Origin: Lineus longissimus
Lineage: Eukaryota; Nemertea; Pilidiophora; Heteronemertea; Lineidae
NCBI RefSeq assembly: GCF_910592395.1
Contig: NC_088310.1
Location: 21,521,501 to 21,585,500, forward strand
DNA length: 64,000 nt
Direction of reading: 5' to 3'
Within the stretch, counting starts at the first letter, position 1. Every line of letters begins with the position of its first letter. This document shows, in pieces, positions 10,021-21,699 of the stretch. The notes below the pieces were generated by a model that did no database searches, had not been told where the DNA came from, and worked only from the letters and a program-made list of their open reading frames with translations. The translations under genes and the position numbers were made by a program.

Positions 10021-13000
10021 CATGTAATATACCACTAAATTGTAAATATTCAATGCAGCTTTTTAAAAAGAGAGAATTAGTGATGGAATCTATTGTTTTG
10101 ATTGAAATATATTATAATGAATGCTTAGTTGAGTGTAAAATCATGTTGTTAGGTTTCTGTCTCTCATTCATGGGACAGACCGTGCCGATTAGATTGTTGA
10201 CATGTATATCTATTCCGAGACTTTTTCCAAGAGATCACAGGTAAAAGAAATGGATGAAAAAATTTAAAGCTTAAAATCTAGGAAAATTCCTTGGTTTCAT
10301 GTACGGATCCTCATTGGTTGCCAAAAAGCTTTACTAGGTTCTCTTGAATGCATTGATCGATGAATTGAACATTTTTTGTTAGGGTTTCTGTCACTATTTG
10401 GTTTTGCATTTTGAAGCCTATGACTAATATTTTCCCCCAAAAAATAACCTTCTTGGGTCTTGCCAGTACTGAAAAATCTGTGAAAAAACAGAATGCATCA
10501 TCTATAACACGAACTGGTGTAAATAGTGGACTCGATGTTCTCCCATTATTCATCGCGAAAATGTGAAGGCAATTCTTCAATGCACTGTCTCCTTCACAAA
10601 GTTCCTGCGCTGAGTTCTATTCCAATCTATTGGCGCGATTTCGCATTGTCTCCAGCAATTTCTGAACATTTCAAATGCAATCGGAACAGTCGTAGACACA
10701 ATGTGTGCAAAACTGATCAAATTGAGTGCAGCGCATGAAGTTGAAGGTGAAGGGGACGAAGCATGTTTGTTTGAAAGTGCGTGTGGATGATTGCCCTGGC
10801 TGCGATTCACCCAAGCTCGGTAAGGTAACAGGGCATAAATGTACAAGCCACATGACTGTATAGTATTACGATAAGTTGTCTAATATTTCATTTGGTTCAT
10901 TTGTATAAACGTCATGATAAAGCGTGTTCCTTGTAATGGACAGTTTATTATATGTAGTCTATTTTATGTTATGTTATTAGTTGCATTTAGATTAGAATGA
11001 ATTTAGCAGTTTCATTAGTGTAGAGATCTTCCAAGTTTATTTCAACCATCCACCTCGTACAGATCTGTTCAAGCATTCCAATTCTTTACTGTGCCAAATG
11101 ATTTTAAAAGCTTTACTTGTCATTTTATTAGATGAAGGGGTTGTGTTATAGTGTGGTGCCTCGTACAAGACTTACGCATGTAACGTTGAGATGATGTGCA
11201 TGGACAGGGCAGGTCTTGAAGATGGCAATCACCAAGGTCATCAGACATTGAAAAAGACATTGGTTCTTGATTACTCGTCACCGTTGCCTGCCAATTTTGG
11301 AACAATGTGTGACATCATGGTTTTTGTGGTTGTTAGAGAGAATTTGGGGTCACTGTAGTCGGGAGATTGAGGCTCACAAAATCAATTCATGAATTAATCA
11401 GTTAATCTATTGTGTGTTAAAATATTTACATCCATAAAAAGCCAGATTGCGATAATATCTGAAAAAAGTGTTCATGATTTTCATTTTGACGGATCACAAA
11501 ATTTCTCGTAAACCTGTGTCTTGCGCAAAATCTGCCAAAATAAAACACAAATGAAAATTTTCTGGTTTACCGTTAGGTTACCCAGCATAAATTCCTGTAT
11601 CAATTTTTAAACCTTGGTCATTTTGTGATTTCCCCGGTAAGAGAGAAAACTACTTAAAAATGTTTCTGCAAATTGGTAGCAACAGTAAATAATTTAGATG
11701 TATGCTTTTTACTTGTGCACACAAGTCGTGTAATCTGGTAATATTTTATTTGAATCTCAATGCTGACGAACAGTCTTCTTAGAAAATGCCAAAGGCAATT
11801 TGTTGATTTTTTTATCGTCTTAAAATCTCAGGGAAAGATGCATTACCTGCACAATGTTTTAGTTTCAGTGTAAAAAGCTGTGTGTTAGTTATAGTGACCC
11901 TGATTTTGTTGTTGGTTTTAATTGTTTTGCAAATATTCTTCGTCATTTTGTTTATGTTCCCTCACAAAACCCACCCGACTGCATTCTGACACTTGTTTTC
12001 TACTTTCAACTGTGATGTTTTTGGAATGTAGTTCAAAGAGTGGTGATTCATTCCATGTTATTTTCATGATTGCCCTTGTTTATGTTTTGACTTTAGTTGG
12101 CATCTTGAGAGAAACGCCATTTGTTCACATATATTTTCTTATGCCAGGCGATGCCGATGGTCAGTAATAATACATGCTACAATAAAGTAAGGTGTTTTTG
12201 GCTACGTGCATGCATGCTCGCGCATTATCTCTTGACGATTGGTCCATGATTATAAATCAATTTTCATGGAAACAACCACCAACGTGAACAAGCGGCATAA
12301 TCCTTTAAATCCATGGCCATTGTCAGGGCCAAATATTTTTGTGCCAACACTCTGGTTTCTGAAGTTTCTTAACCAAAATAGTATTCAAATTGAGGTTGTG
12401 TGGAGAACGAGTCGCTGGGGAGAGAAAAGTAACCAACTGTAGTCATCTGAATGATGCAATACATACATGTACATTGTATATTCGCAATTTCAATTGTGTC
12501 GTTGTGCGTATTATCATCAAAATTTCATTGGAAATTAAACCTCATGATGTGAAAGGCGCGAAGCACTTCCAGGCAATATTGTATGTCCTCTGAAGTTAGT
12601 GTTTGAATCGGATCACAGCTTATATGCTTTCTCTTTTTTTGCCTGAATAATACTTCTATTCTAATTTGTGTTTTCCTGTGTTCTCCATTCAAATCATCAA
12701 GAAGTACTGAATATGTTTTTGTTTGTTGTATATTTCGTACATAATCGCATTTCTCTCTAGATCTGTGCCATAGTTGCAGTATCCTTGTAGTTGGAAAGCT
12801 GGTGGTATATGACGATCTGGCTTTCATCTTTTGTTCTGTTGCTTTAGCTTTATGTCTCAGGGCTCCTGATTATTTTAGTATTTTCAAAAAATAAATGTCG
12901 TTCCTCTTTCTGCAAAAGATCTCTAACTGTTAACTCTACTATCTGTATTTCTTTAATTTATGATTTGAATGCTTCAAATTTTAGTTCTAAGTCAATGTCT

Positions 13001-15960
13001 TCGAATGAAAAGTTTTCAGTGAAGCAAAAACAATATTAAAGGTCTGTTGCTAATATCCCTGGAAAGCATCTTCTATATTCCCACCTCTATGCTAGCTTAA
13101 TGTTCAAACTACCAGTGAGATGTGTGCTAGAAGACAAATAAATAATAGTCGAAGTCACAATTGATAGCATCTCTGCTCCGCACGGCGTGCACTTTATTGC
13201 TGCAGGCAGCTTACACACTGGTTGCATACATATTGCCTCAAAATTTTGCGTATCTTACATATCATCATCACCATCTTACATATGACATACTCGAAAGATA
13301 CATCAATCCTCTTGTGAGAAGGGTGCGTGAAAGTTGGGTGAAAATAAAGTAGATCATGGTAGGCGCATTGTGTGTAGGTTGCGGGTAAAGTTAACATGCT
13401 CATTGCACATTACATATGCGAATATAGGGATGTCAATTGTGATTGAAACTCTTATTAAGATTATATGTACAATTATTGATATTTTTGAATGATGCACAAG
13501 TGTCCTTTAATATCTAAGTACATGTATTTAAAAAAGAGACTGGCCCTGTACACAATCAAAAGTTTTGATTTAAAACTGAAGCCTTCAAATGTACACAAAA
13601 ATTCTGAGAAAAAGTTGGATTCAGATTCATTTGATTTGATTGTAAATATATTTCATGAAACAAGTGAAAGACACATGAAATTGGGATTTGCATGTTGGTC
13701 AATGGGGCAAAAGATACATTTGAAGGACCGTGGGAAACCAGTGAGGTCTTACAACATATTCAATTAACTGAACTTGTTTTGGTTCTTGCACGAGGTACCG
13801 TGGTTTTGTTTTGATTTCAACAAGGACTTATTTTTAACATTTGGTTAGTTGTTCTTTTGTTAGATGTGGCCAGTACATAATCAAATGCGATGCCCGATTG
13901 CAAGCAAGTGTGGCTAATTGTATCAAAGAGGCTTATCCATGAAAATTTTGTGCTAAGAATTTTATGCACCAGAATGACAAGAGCACCCACGAACAGGTTT
14001 CTTGCGAGCAAGTATCCCAAAGGAATCATTGTCTGTAAATTGTAAATACGTATAGGTCAGTTGTCTCTTTGAGTCATGGCTGCTGTGTTCATTGGCTAAC
14101 AGTATTATGACCTGGTCTTTGATTGTGCCATGACAGTTTCTGAGACCCCTGGTTCTTTTGAAGCCAGCCTTTGTTCATTATTGTGCAAGTTAGGATTGAG
14201 TACACTTAATACTGTATATATAAGAAGAAAACTGTTATACTATAGCTGCAGTTCAGTGTATGACATAACTGTGTTAATGTTGTGTTAGATAGTGTGTATC
14301 AAAACCATTCTGTCACATTGCTTATTGATGCAAATAGTATGCCTACCTCTTTCTGATTTGACAGTACTCTGGTCAGTTATACTGACTGGACTGTTGCGAT
14401 TCTGGATTAAATGGCAAATACTTACAATTACAGTGCTAGTATCTAGTATTGCCAGTCTGGCACAGTAAGTTACAAACAGTCTACCAACTATTTATGTACA
14501 TTTTAGATTGTATGTCTGTGGCACCGTCTACAAGAACTCTGGACTAGCAGTAGTACTGTGCCAGTCTGGTAATAACAAATATGTGGTACTTCTCAAAATA
14601 TGATAATGGTCCCTGAAAAAGCGGTGACAGACTGGCACATCGGTTTGCAATTTCTGCAAACATGCCTAATTAACTGCACTGCAGAAATCAACAATGCCAA
14701 TGTGACATGGCCTGCTAGTCTGTCACTGCCTTTATATTATGATGGTTGTTTTTGATCATGGTGTGAAAATCCATTGGCAATACTTGAATTTAAAGATGTT
14801 CACAGACTGTATTTTCCTTGCTAAAAAATTGGTGAATGTGGCGATCGCCATTGTTACTGTAACACAGAAAATATTTACAACAGGTTTTATTTGGGGTTGC
14901 CTACATTTCACGGCTGAGTTTAGATTTTGCAGAACTACGGGAGCCGTTTTGAATAATGTATGGACAAAGTGAAATATTGTGTTTATTAATTGTATGAATC
15001 AGGTCGGACCAAAAAATCAAAATGCGCAAAATTTTCTGGGTTGCAGTAACTGCGACTTTCAATTTTCTTTGGTATTTGGAATCTCAGAATGTTTAAATGA
15101 AGCTGAGGTGAATATTGTTCGTTGGAAAAAGAGTTGTAAATTTGCTAATGAAATCAAAATCAAATCAAAATAAAAGATTAATCAATGTACTGCATATTTT
15201 TACATGAAACATTCCAATCAAAACAAGATTTAAAAATTGATAATAAATGAAATTTACTAGATATGAAAAGTTGTAAATTTAAGTGCCATTAAGTATTTTA
15301 CCTCAATTGTAAATATTCCCACTGATATTTAAAACGTGTATCATCATGTTAGTCATTATTCCCTAATCAGCTCATTTGGCTGGTAGAATTTTGAATGGAT
15401 TTAATGAGGGGCAGATTTTGCGAAACCCAATTGTTGATATTCAAAGGGCTCCCAAAGAAATACTGGAGTCTTCCAATTGTGAATATGATATTGAATGTAA
15501 TTGTAAATGTTCTCGTAGCACAGCCTGAAATGTTGAGACATTTTGTCATGGTTATCATATACGGTACCAATAAAGTATTTCATGAGGTGTTCATCCTGTA
15601 GTTCAGGTATATTACTTTTGTTGTCTTGTTCAATTTCTGGTGGTTAGTACTTATGTGCTGTTCGCCTATTTATGCGAGTGTATGGAACTACGATTAGGCT
15701 CCTATGGTGACATGAACCCTGATCCCAGGAGATCACATGCACATGCAGACATCTAGATGGCATGCATTCTTCCCTTGTGTTGCTTGGTTGTGATACAAGA
15801 TAGCTTCTGTAATCAGATTGTGACACGGATCTCAGAAGTTTACGGCACATGTTCCCACTGTCCGATTGCTGGAAGAGGACATGTGTAGCTTATGTCATCA
15901 AATCACGATATTAAATGACGTCTTAAGACAATGGAGACTGGGTGATATGAATAAAGAGTA
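10021..15960. other. Gene-free interval
   Basis: No exon series, RNA gene or intact mobile element could be supported here. The short open frames on both strands are isolated and of random length. Apart from one imperfect inverted repeat near 14.5 kb, only AT-rich unique-looking DNA was seen. Confidence 0.5.
14449..14573. repeat. Imperfect inverted repeat built on a CCAGWCTGGCACAGTA word
   Basis: CCAGTCTGGCACAGTA (14452-14467) pairs with TACTGTGCCAGTCTGG (14555-14570) with one mismatch and a loop of about 87 bases. A further inverted copy of the core (CAGACTGGCAC) lies near 14628-14638. This may be the remains of a small foldback element; no target duplication was seen. Confidence 0.5.
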
Positions 15961-16120
15961 GCAACCGTGGGGGAGTCAATACAACACCGCAGTGTCCGTC
16001 GTCCGTCGTCGTATCATATTTCTTAAAGAGTGGCACGATTCTTAACCGCTAGGGCTATGGACCCCCTAGGTCAGATGACCTTTGACACTGAATTTCGGTT
16101 CGGTCTGATTCTTAACTTGG

Positions 16121-16133
16121 CCACTAGGGGGCC
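16121..16133 (+). promoter_or_regulatory. CTCF-like motif, repeat unit 1 (first of a series)
   Basis: CCACTAGGGGGCC. Corresponding sites in the other units are 16423-16435 (CCACCAGGGGGCC, best match), 16730-16742, 17661-17673 and a decayed one at 17969-17981. Further copies are at 24189-24200 on the minus strand and 26589-26600 on the plus strand. The known bilaterian CTCF core is CCACYAGRKGGC. Binding is inferred only. Confidence 0.4.
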
Positions 16134-16259
16134 AAAACCTCAAAACATAAATAGTGTGATATCTCACTTATTAGTGATTTGTTTTTGATGACATTTTTAT
16201 GGTAGGTTCTCCTAGCAAGGATATATCACATACCTGTTTTTGATTTGACCACTTCTTCA

Positions 16260-16274
16260 AGGTCACAGAGGTCA
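16260..16274 (+). promoter_or_regulatory. DR3-type nuclear-receptor element, repeat unit 1 (first of a series)
   Basis: AGGTCA-CAG-AGGTCA is a perfect direct repeat with a 3-base spacer. Identical elements occur at 16566-16580, 17505-17519, 17811-17825 and 19130-19144. One with a changed last base is at 20113-20127, and one with a CCA spacer is at 27137-27151. Function is inferred from motif knowledge only. Confidence 0.4.
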
Positions 16275-16773
16275 AATGGCGTAAATTTGCCGTTTGAGTG
16301 TAACTGCTTACTGTGGCACGTTTCTTAATCAATACAGCTATACTTGAAATTTGGTACACATGACTCTCTACATGATATAACTTCTGACACCGAATTTCGG
16401 TCTGATCTGATTCTCGACTTGGCCACCAGGGGGCCAAAACTAAAAAAAGTACAAAGTGCAATATCTCGTTTTAAGTGACTTGTTTTCAATTTTATTTTTA
16501 TGGTAGGTACACAGAGCAAGGATACATCACGTATCCTACGGGTTTTTGATTTGACCTTATTTTCAAGGTCACAGAGGTCAAATGGTGTGAATTGGCCGTT
16601 TGTGTGTAACTATGGCACGTTTCTTAACCGCTAAAGCTATGAACTTTAAACTTGGTAGGCCTACACATGACCCCCTAGGTCAGGCGACCTGTGACACTGA
16701 TTTTCGGTTCGGTCTGATTCTTAACTTGGCTACCAGGGGGCCAAAACCAAAAATTTTGAATAGTGCCATCCCG

Positions 16774-16818
16774 CTTATTATAGACCCCACATACAACAAA
16801 TGTGGGGTCTATATTAAG
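16774..16818. repeat. Strong hairpin at the left junction of the insertion in the repeat array
   Basis: The 19-base arms 16774-16792 and 16800-16818 differ at one position; the loop is ACAACAA. The inner part (TATAGACCCCACAT) pairs perfectly. The outermost bases of the left arm (CTTATTA) belong to the 305-bp repeat, so the hairpin spans the junction. Confidence 0.75.
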
Positions 16819-17411
16819 ATTAGGCCTACTAGGAGAAGGTACTAGGCTTCTGCATTCTTCCCAGGTTATATTATGGAGGTAGTCCAGCAAAACTGCTATT
16901 TCAACTGAAAAACTGTCACCCCTGTCCCATCAAACAAAACTCGATCTAGTGCACCTGGCAAAGATTTTTTCGAAATTCGGATAATTTTGACGACTTTGGA
17001 GCGTTTTTATGCGCCGATTTTCTGATTTGCTTTCAAATCTCAGACGCGATTCTGTCAATCACACGTATATTGGCATAAGCTCCGCCCCGTAATGGTGACG
17101 TCATATCCTCATGCATCATGGCGGCGGTATCTCTTTGCCGAAGTGGCGAGCTGTCGAGTATTTTCACCAAAGAACGACGGATGGAGGTAGGAATAAAATA
17201 AAGGAATAGCCTTAAATGCTTATCGATGATCCATCCGCCCATCTGAAAAGGTTAGGGTGCTGTTTAAATGTTATTGAGCGTGTCACACTGTGATTTTGAG
17301 AAAGCGCGAGAGTGTTTGTCCGGAAATAGATCATCCGCGAAACGGAATAGACTTCACTCCATACGTGTACTGTGTGGAAATTTGCTGACAACCAAATTTC
17401 AAATTTCTAGT
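16781..17411 (+). mobile_element. Foreign segment inserted into repeat unit 3, carrying promoter-like DNA
   Basis: The 305-bp unit is cleanly broken after ...cgcttatta and resumes at ttactgattag. This fits an insertion of about 630 bp with a possible TTA duplication at its edges. The insert begins with a hairpin and has no obvious terminal inverted repeat. It contains a GC box (CCGCCCC), a full CRE (TGACGTCA, 17096-17103) and an exon-like ATG segment. A non-autonomous element that captured host promoter DNA is the simplest reading. The element class is not established. Confidence 0.5.
17118..17186 (+). pseudogene. First-exon-like fragment (23 codons plus donor) inside the insertion
   Basis: ATGGCGGCGG opens a frame MAAVSLCRSGELSSIF... 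of 23 codons that ends in GAG followed by a GTAGGAA donor. A CRE and a GC box lie just upstream, as in a housekeeping promoter. No downstream exon that continues this frame was found before the next repeats. It is either a captured and now orphaned first exon or the start of an unrecognised transcript. Confidence 0.3.
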
Positions 17412-18100
17412 TACTGATTAGTTTTTGGTAAAAATTTTATGGTAGATACTTTTAGCAAGGATACATCACATATGATACGGGTTTTTGATTTGACGTACTT
17501 GTCAAGGTCACAGAGGTCAAAAGGCGTAAATTGGCCATTTGAGGTAACTGTGGCACGATTGTTACCCCTAAGGCTATGAACTTGAGACTTTGTACAAAGG
17601 ACCCCCTTGGTCTGCTGACCTCTGACCCTGAATTTCAGTCCGGTCTGATTCTCGACTTGGCCACCAGGTGGCCAAAAGTGAAAACCTAGAAAGTGTGATA
17701 TCTCGCTTAATATAAATGATTCGTTTTCACTAACATTTTTATGGTAGGTTCTCCTAGCAAGGATACATCACTCTCATATCAGATGAGTTTTTGATTTAAC
17801 CTGCTTTTCAAGGTCACAGAGGTCAAATGGCATAAATTGGTCGTTTGAGTGTAACTATGGCACATTTCTTAACCACTAAAGCTATGAACTTGAAATTTGG
17901 TACACATTACTCCCTACGTCATGTGACCTCGGACACCGAATTTCGATCTGATCTGGTACTCAACTTGGCCACCAAGACGCCAAAACTAAAATAGGTAAAA
18001 AGTGCAATATCTCGTTTATTACTATTAGATGATATTCTTATGGTACTTACTCCAAGCAACGATACATCACATGTCATACCGACTTTGGTTTGATCTATAT

Positions 18101-19080
18101 ACTATACATGTACAATGTTTCTTAACCTGGATGAATTCCAAAGCACCAAATATCTATGCGGTGAGCACAATGGCCCCTGGCCGTTTCATTTATCTAAATC
18201 TCCATGTATTTACGACAAGTTCCTCTACCCCTAGCAACCAACCTCTGAAGTTATATGGGGCATGGCACATTAGACTTGAGTGCTAATAACGGACAGAGGC
18301 CATGGGGTTCAAGGTTCCTCAAGGTGCTCCTGAAATCTGTTTAGAATAAATAGCAGAAAGGGATGCAAAAGTACTATCATTTATGAATTATAAAATTGTA
18401 ATAATTTGTATAAATTTACCCCACAACTTCACCAAATATCCTAAGTTCAAATCAAAACAAATAACACGTGCAAAAGCTAAAAATAAACCCTATCTCATTT
18501 GAAAACCCCCTAGTCCAAGAATAGATATATGACGACATTATATCTCTTCAAAACGAGGCGGGTATTGTTATTGTTTTTCACACCAGGTGACGCCATTTTG
18601 TTTCCCATATTTGGCATAATTTAAAGGGTTATTATGCCAAATATGGGAAACAAAATGGGTTTAAATTATAATCCCAATGGCCATTACCAATCTGGCTTGA
18701 CCCATTACATCTGACACCTTTGTTTGGTTATCTTAATAGGCAACAACAGACTCTGTCAACCTCGAAAGAAAGTTTTGGCATGTTACATAAAACCACTACC
18801 TGTCACATTTTATATTCTATAAATGCTTGGTTCAAGCATGCAGTGCAGGCAGAACATTCGTTATGGCAGGGTTCTTCCAAAAAGAAGTTTCTTCAATTTT
18901 GACTTATTTCAACACTCTGAAGTAGCAAAATTATTTGTGTTCAGCATCAATGTTCTTAAAGGTGGGTATCACTGTGACTGACCCTATATGCAGGTTTCAA
19001 TACAGAGATCACTACTCGCAGATATCAATGAGAACAATTTTCACGACCTCTGAACAGGTTGATGGTCTGAGAGAGAGCGA
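18101..19080. other. Intergenic DNA after the repeat array
   Basis: No coding exon was recognised. The only strong structure is the perfect hairpin at 18593-18658. Confidence 0.5.
18593..18658. repeat. Perfect 28-bp-arm hairpin with a 10-base loop
   Basis: Arms 18593-18620 (starting CCATTTTGTTTCCCATAT) and 18631-18658 are exact reverse complements; the loop is TTAAAGGGTT. A 66-base perfect foldback is either very young or maintained. It is in the size range of a small-RNA precursor, but it lacks the mismatches typical of a microRNA hairpin. Confidence 0.85.
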
Positions 19081-19215
19081 CAAAGACAGTCAAATAGATG
19101 TTACACTTTTTGTTCTGACATACTTTTCAAGGTCACAGAGGTCAAATGGCATAATTAGCCATTAGAGAGTTATGGCATGTTTCTTAACCGCAAAAGCTAT
19201 GAACTTGAAACCTTG
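19081..19215 (+). repeat. Dispersed partial copy of the 305-bp repeat
   Basis: Contains ttttcaaggtcacagaggtcaa (split here: DR3 element 19130-19144) followed by tggcat, cgtttcttaacc-like and agctatgaacttgaaacc words in the same order as in the main array. Confidence 0.75.
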
Positions 19216-19720
19216 CACCATAAAACAAATATTTGGGCAAAAGATAAAAAAGATCGTCAAATTCTTATATGTATTGGAGGTACATGTACATATATTTTGC
19301 TAATGGATTGGAAGGATGGAAAATATTATATCGACGATCTTTTGGTGTGGCTGGTGACTGTCAGGTGTGTTATTTGGAGAAAAGAAATAAAGGAAAGATT
19401 CACCTTAATCCAGCATCGTTATCTTTTTATTTCTCAAACTTGGTGGTTGTGACAGTACATGGGACAAGAGGATATCTTCAGTCTCCCTTTGGCTCCCTCA
19501 AGGAGGGCAATCAACAACAACAACATCAATATATATACAACAGGATGACGCAGCCTTTATTAACACCGTCGTTACTCTGCTAAGAGCCATGATGAACAGC
19601 CTGCCACCCAACCCCTAACTCCCGTTTTATTTTTTACTTATTTTAAGGGAGAGGGAGGTGGAGCAATACATTTATCCGGAGCAACATAAACCATAGCAAA
19701 CACTTAATTAATGTAGTATT

Positions 19721-20032
19721 ATGGCTATAACAACAAACAAGGCAAATTGCCCAAATGCTATTTACATATTACTGAAGAAACTTGGTTGTGACTACGACGG
19801 CTGCTGCGAAAAAACTGGTGCCACTGCACCGCCCACCAGCACTGATCACGTGCCGCACGCGCCTCCAAGGCAACTGCCCCGTGGAGACAACTATTTCCCG
19901 CTCCACGCTGTGCTGCGGGAAACATCAGTAGTCTCAGACAGTGGGAAAATCAATGAATATTTTGGCCCAACTGGCATTCATTTGACTAAAACAGAGATAC
20001 TCCTGGCTAAAGAAATGGCTAAAGGAAAATAA
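19721..20032 (+). CDS. Hypothetical 103-residue ORF
   Basis: ATG to TAA frame, GC-richer than its surroundings in its middle part. The translation has a CxxDGCC-like cysteine group near residue 25 and a mixed, protein-like composition after that (e.g. LRETSVVSDSGKINEYFGP). No domain is recognised. It ends just before another copy of the dispersed repeat. It may be a decayed exon or a chance ORF. Confidence 0.2.
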   Translation: MAITTNKANCPNAIYILLKKLGCDYDGCCEKTGATAPPTSTDHVPHAPPRQLPRGDNYFPLHAVLRETSVVSDSGKINEYFGPTGIHLTKTEILLAKEMAKGK

Positions 20033-20039
20033 TCACTAG

Positions 20040-20160
20040 TTGTCTCCGTGTTTTCAATAACATTTTTATGGTGACTACTCAAAGATACGATTTTTATCTG
20101 ACCTCCTTTTAAAGGTCACAGAGGTCGAATGGGGTCAATTTACTTTTACTACTCTGTGTG
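20040..20160 (+). repeat. Dispersed partial copy of the 305-bp repeat
   Basis: ttttcaataacatttttatgg followed by AAAGGTCACAGAGGTCGAATGG, in the same order and spacing logic as the main array. Confidence 0.7.
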
Positions 20161-20359
20161 TACATTTTACTTGTAGATATGCTACTCAAAATTTCAAGAA
20201 ATGAAAAACAATGCAAAAGAAAGAAAGAAGTGCACATACGTCTAGGGAAACCCTGAATGAAAATGAGAAATTTATTTCAGCCATTATTTTTAGGTGCTAA
20301 TTTCATGACTTCATGTAGAATTGTTGTTATTATGTATCTGTGCCAATTTATCTTTACAG

Positions 20360-20415
20360 ATGCTTCAAACCCCTCTCCGCAATTGCAACTGAAGAATCTT
20401 GTAAGATTTGCAAGG
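20360..20415 (+). other. Exon-like segment A of a duplicated pair
   Basis: Bounded by tctttacag and GTATGT. It matches the segment at 21082-21141 (TCCGCAATTGCA, GAAGAWTCT, GATTTSCAAG), and the similarity continues into both flanking introns. The aligned frame reads ..PLSAIATEESCKICKG. Unassigned. Confidence 0.3.
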
Positions 20416-21081
20416 GTATGTATACCATTAGGTTATGACATGCCTAATCGGTCAATAGAGTGCCAAGTTGTCAAATGGCTAAATATACAGAAATTGTATG
20501 CGCATGCACAACATGACTCCACAACCTCTATAACATCCTGATTTGGGCCAGGGTGTCCTGTATCTCTCTTACAACATGTTCCCCTCTGAAAAGCTATTTA
20601 AATTTATCACCACTGAATTGTGTTCAGTGAAAGCGTGGAAATTAAATGATTTTCTAATAAGCAGCATGGAGAGAGACCTTCCCTCTCAGAACCCTTTTTA
20701 TCAGACTTTTGCTTTTTCTAAGAAGGGGAAAACAGCTTGCTCAAATTATTTATGGAATCTGGCCACCACGGAACTTTTTCATGGTGTCCATTTCTTGGCC
20801 AGAACAGAAGAATCTCATCAATCTTGTCATGAGTCAGGAGACCATGTTGGAAGCTGTGATGCAATATGATTGGTTCCTCATGTGGATGTACCACGAACTA
20901 GCTCACATTTATTTCCATAAATATTTATAAAGGAATAAGGTCAACCTCTTCCAAAGGAAGGCAAATCATGTAAAAATTGAGAGATATAATTCAAACATCA
21001 TTTTTAGGAACTTAGTATAAGTAAAGATTATGCGGTACAGCATTGCTGTAATTACGCATTTGTGCTGATTTGTCATTTCAG

Positions 21082-21141
21082 ATGACACAACCTTGTCCGC
21101 AATTGCATTCGAAGATTCTCGTTTGATTTCCAAGAAGAAGG
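21082..21141 (+). other. Exon-like segment B of a duplicated pair
   Basis: Bounded by gtcatttcag and GTAGGT, about 722 bp downstream of segment A. The aligned frame reads DTTLSAIAFEDSRLISKKKG. The duplicated block includes intron flanks (gtcaatagag.tgcca), so this is a genomic duplication and not a retrocopy. No protein family recognised. Confidence 0.3.
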
Positions 21142-21616
21142 GTAGGTATACTTGTCTGACTTGTCAATAGAGGTGCCACTGTCAAATCTGTGTTATCGTT
21201 GGTAAAATAAACATGTAACTTGACCCCCACAGGGCCTCAAGGCAGTGAAATAAATTACAGACTAATAATCTGCGAGATTTATGGAAAAAGAATGAAACGT
21301 TTATAAAATGAAATGTTTATAAAATGCAGTAATATATTCGGTACATACATCATGTAGCCACTACTAAATCATATTTTGGCCATGTAATTGAAAGAAAGTC
21401 AAATAAATTGACAGTGACACTTCTATCTGCAAATCGGGCGGTTATTCAAAAGTTGTAACTATAGTAAGATGTTGTGTTTGTGTGCGTGTGTGTGTGAGAT
21501 GGGATTGAAAAAGGGTGTGGGAGGTCTTGGGGGAGGAGGGACTCCAGTTGCTGTATTGAGTGCTGGAAGTGTGACTGATCAATGTTGTGATAGTTTTGTA
21601 GCTATTGTCATTGTTC

Positions 21617-21698
21617 TAGTTGTTAGAGTAGTTATCGTAGTTATCTAACTAGTATAGTTGTTAGAGTAGTTATTGTAGTTATCTAGCTAGTATAGTTT
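21617..21698. repeat. Tandem repeat, two 38-bp units plus a partial third
   Basis: Unit starts TAGTTGTTAGAGTAGTTAT; copies at 21617 and 21655 differ at two positions. Confidence 0.85.
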
Positions 21699-21699
21699 T

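Larger units (their letters stand above)
15970..18100 (+). repeat. Array of about five diverged ~305-bp repeat units
   Basis: The head (gtcaatacaacaccgcagtg at about 15975) also occurs near 24.34 and 26.04 kb. The array then repeats a module of about 305 bp. Anchors spaced 305-306 bp apart include GGTCACAGAGGTCAAA at 16261, 16567, 17506 and 17812. Other shared words are GTGGCACGTTTCTTAACC, AGCTATGAACTTGAAA, TTGGCCACCAGGGGGCC and ATTTTTATGGTAGGTTCTCC. The third unit is interrupted by about 630 bp of unrelated DNA (16781-17411). The units are roughly 75-90% alike by eye, so the array is old. No protein is encoded. Partial copies are scattered over the next 9 kb, so this is a dispersed repeat family and not a local satellite. 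Confidence 0.85.

Noticed and set aside
20543-20930. Two overlapping open frames of about 73-108 codons
   Set aside because: Neither has conserved features and they contradict each other in frame; the sequence is between two duplicated exon-like blocks.
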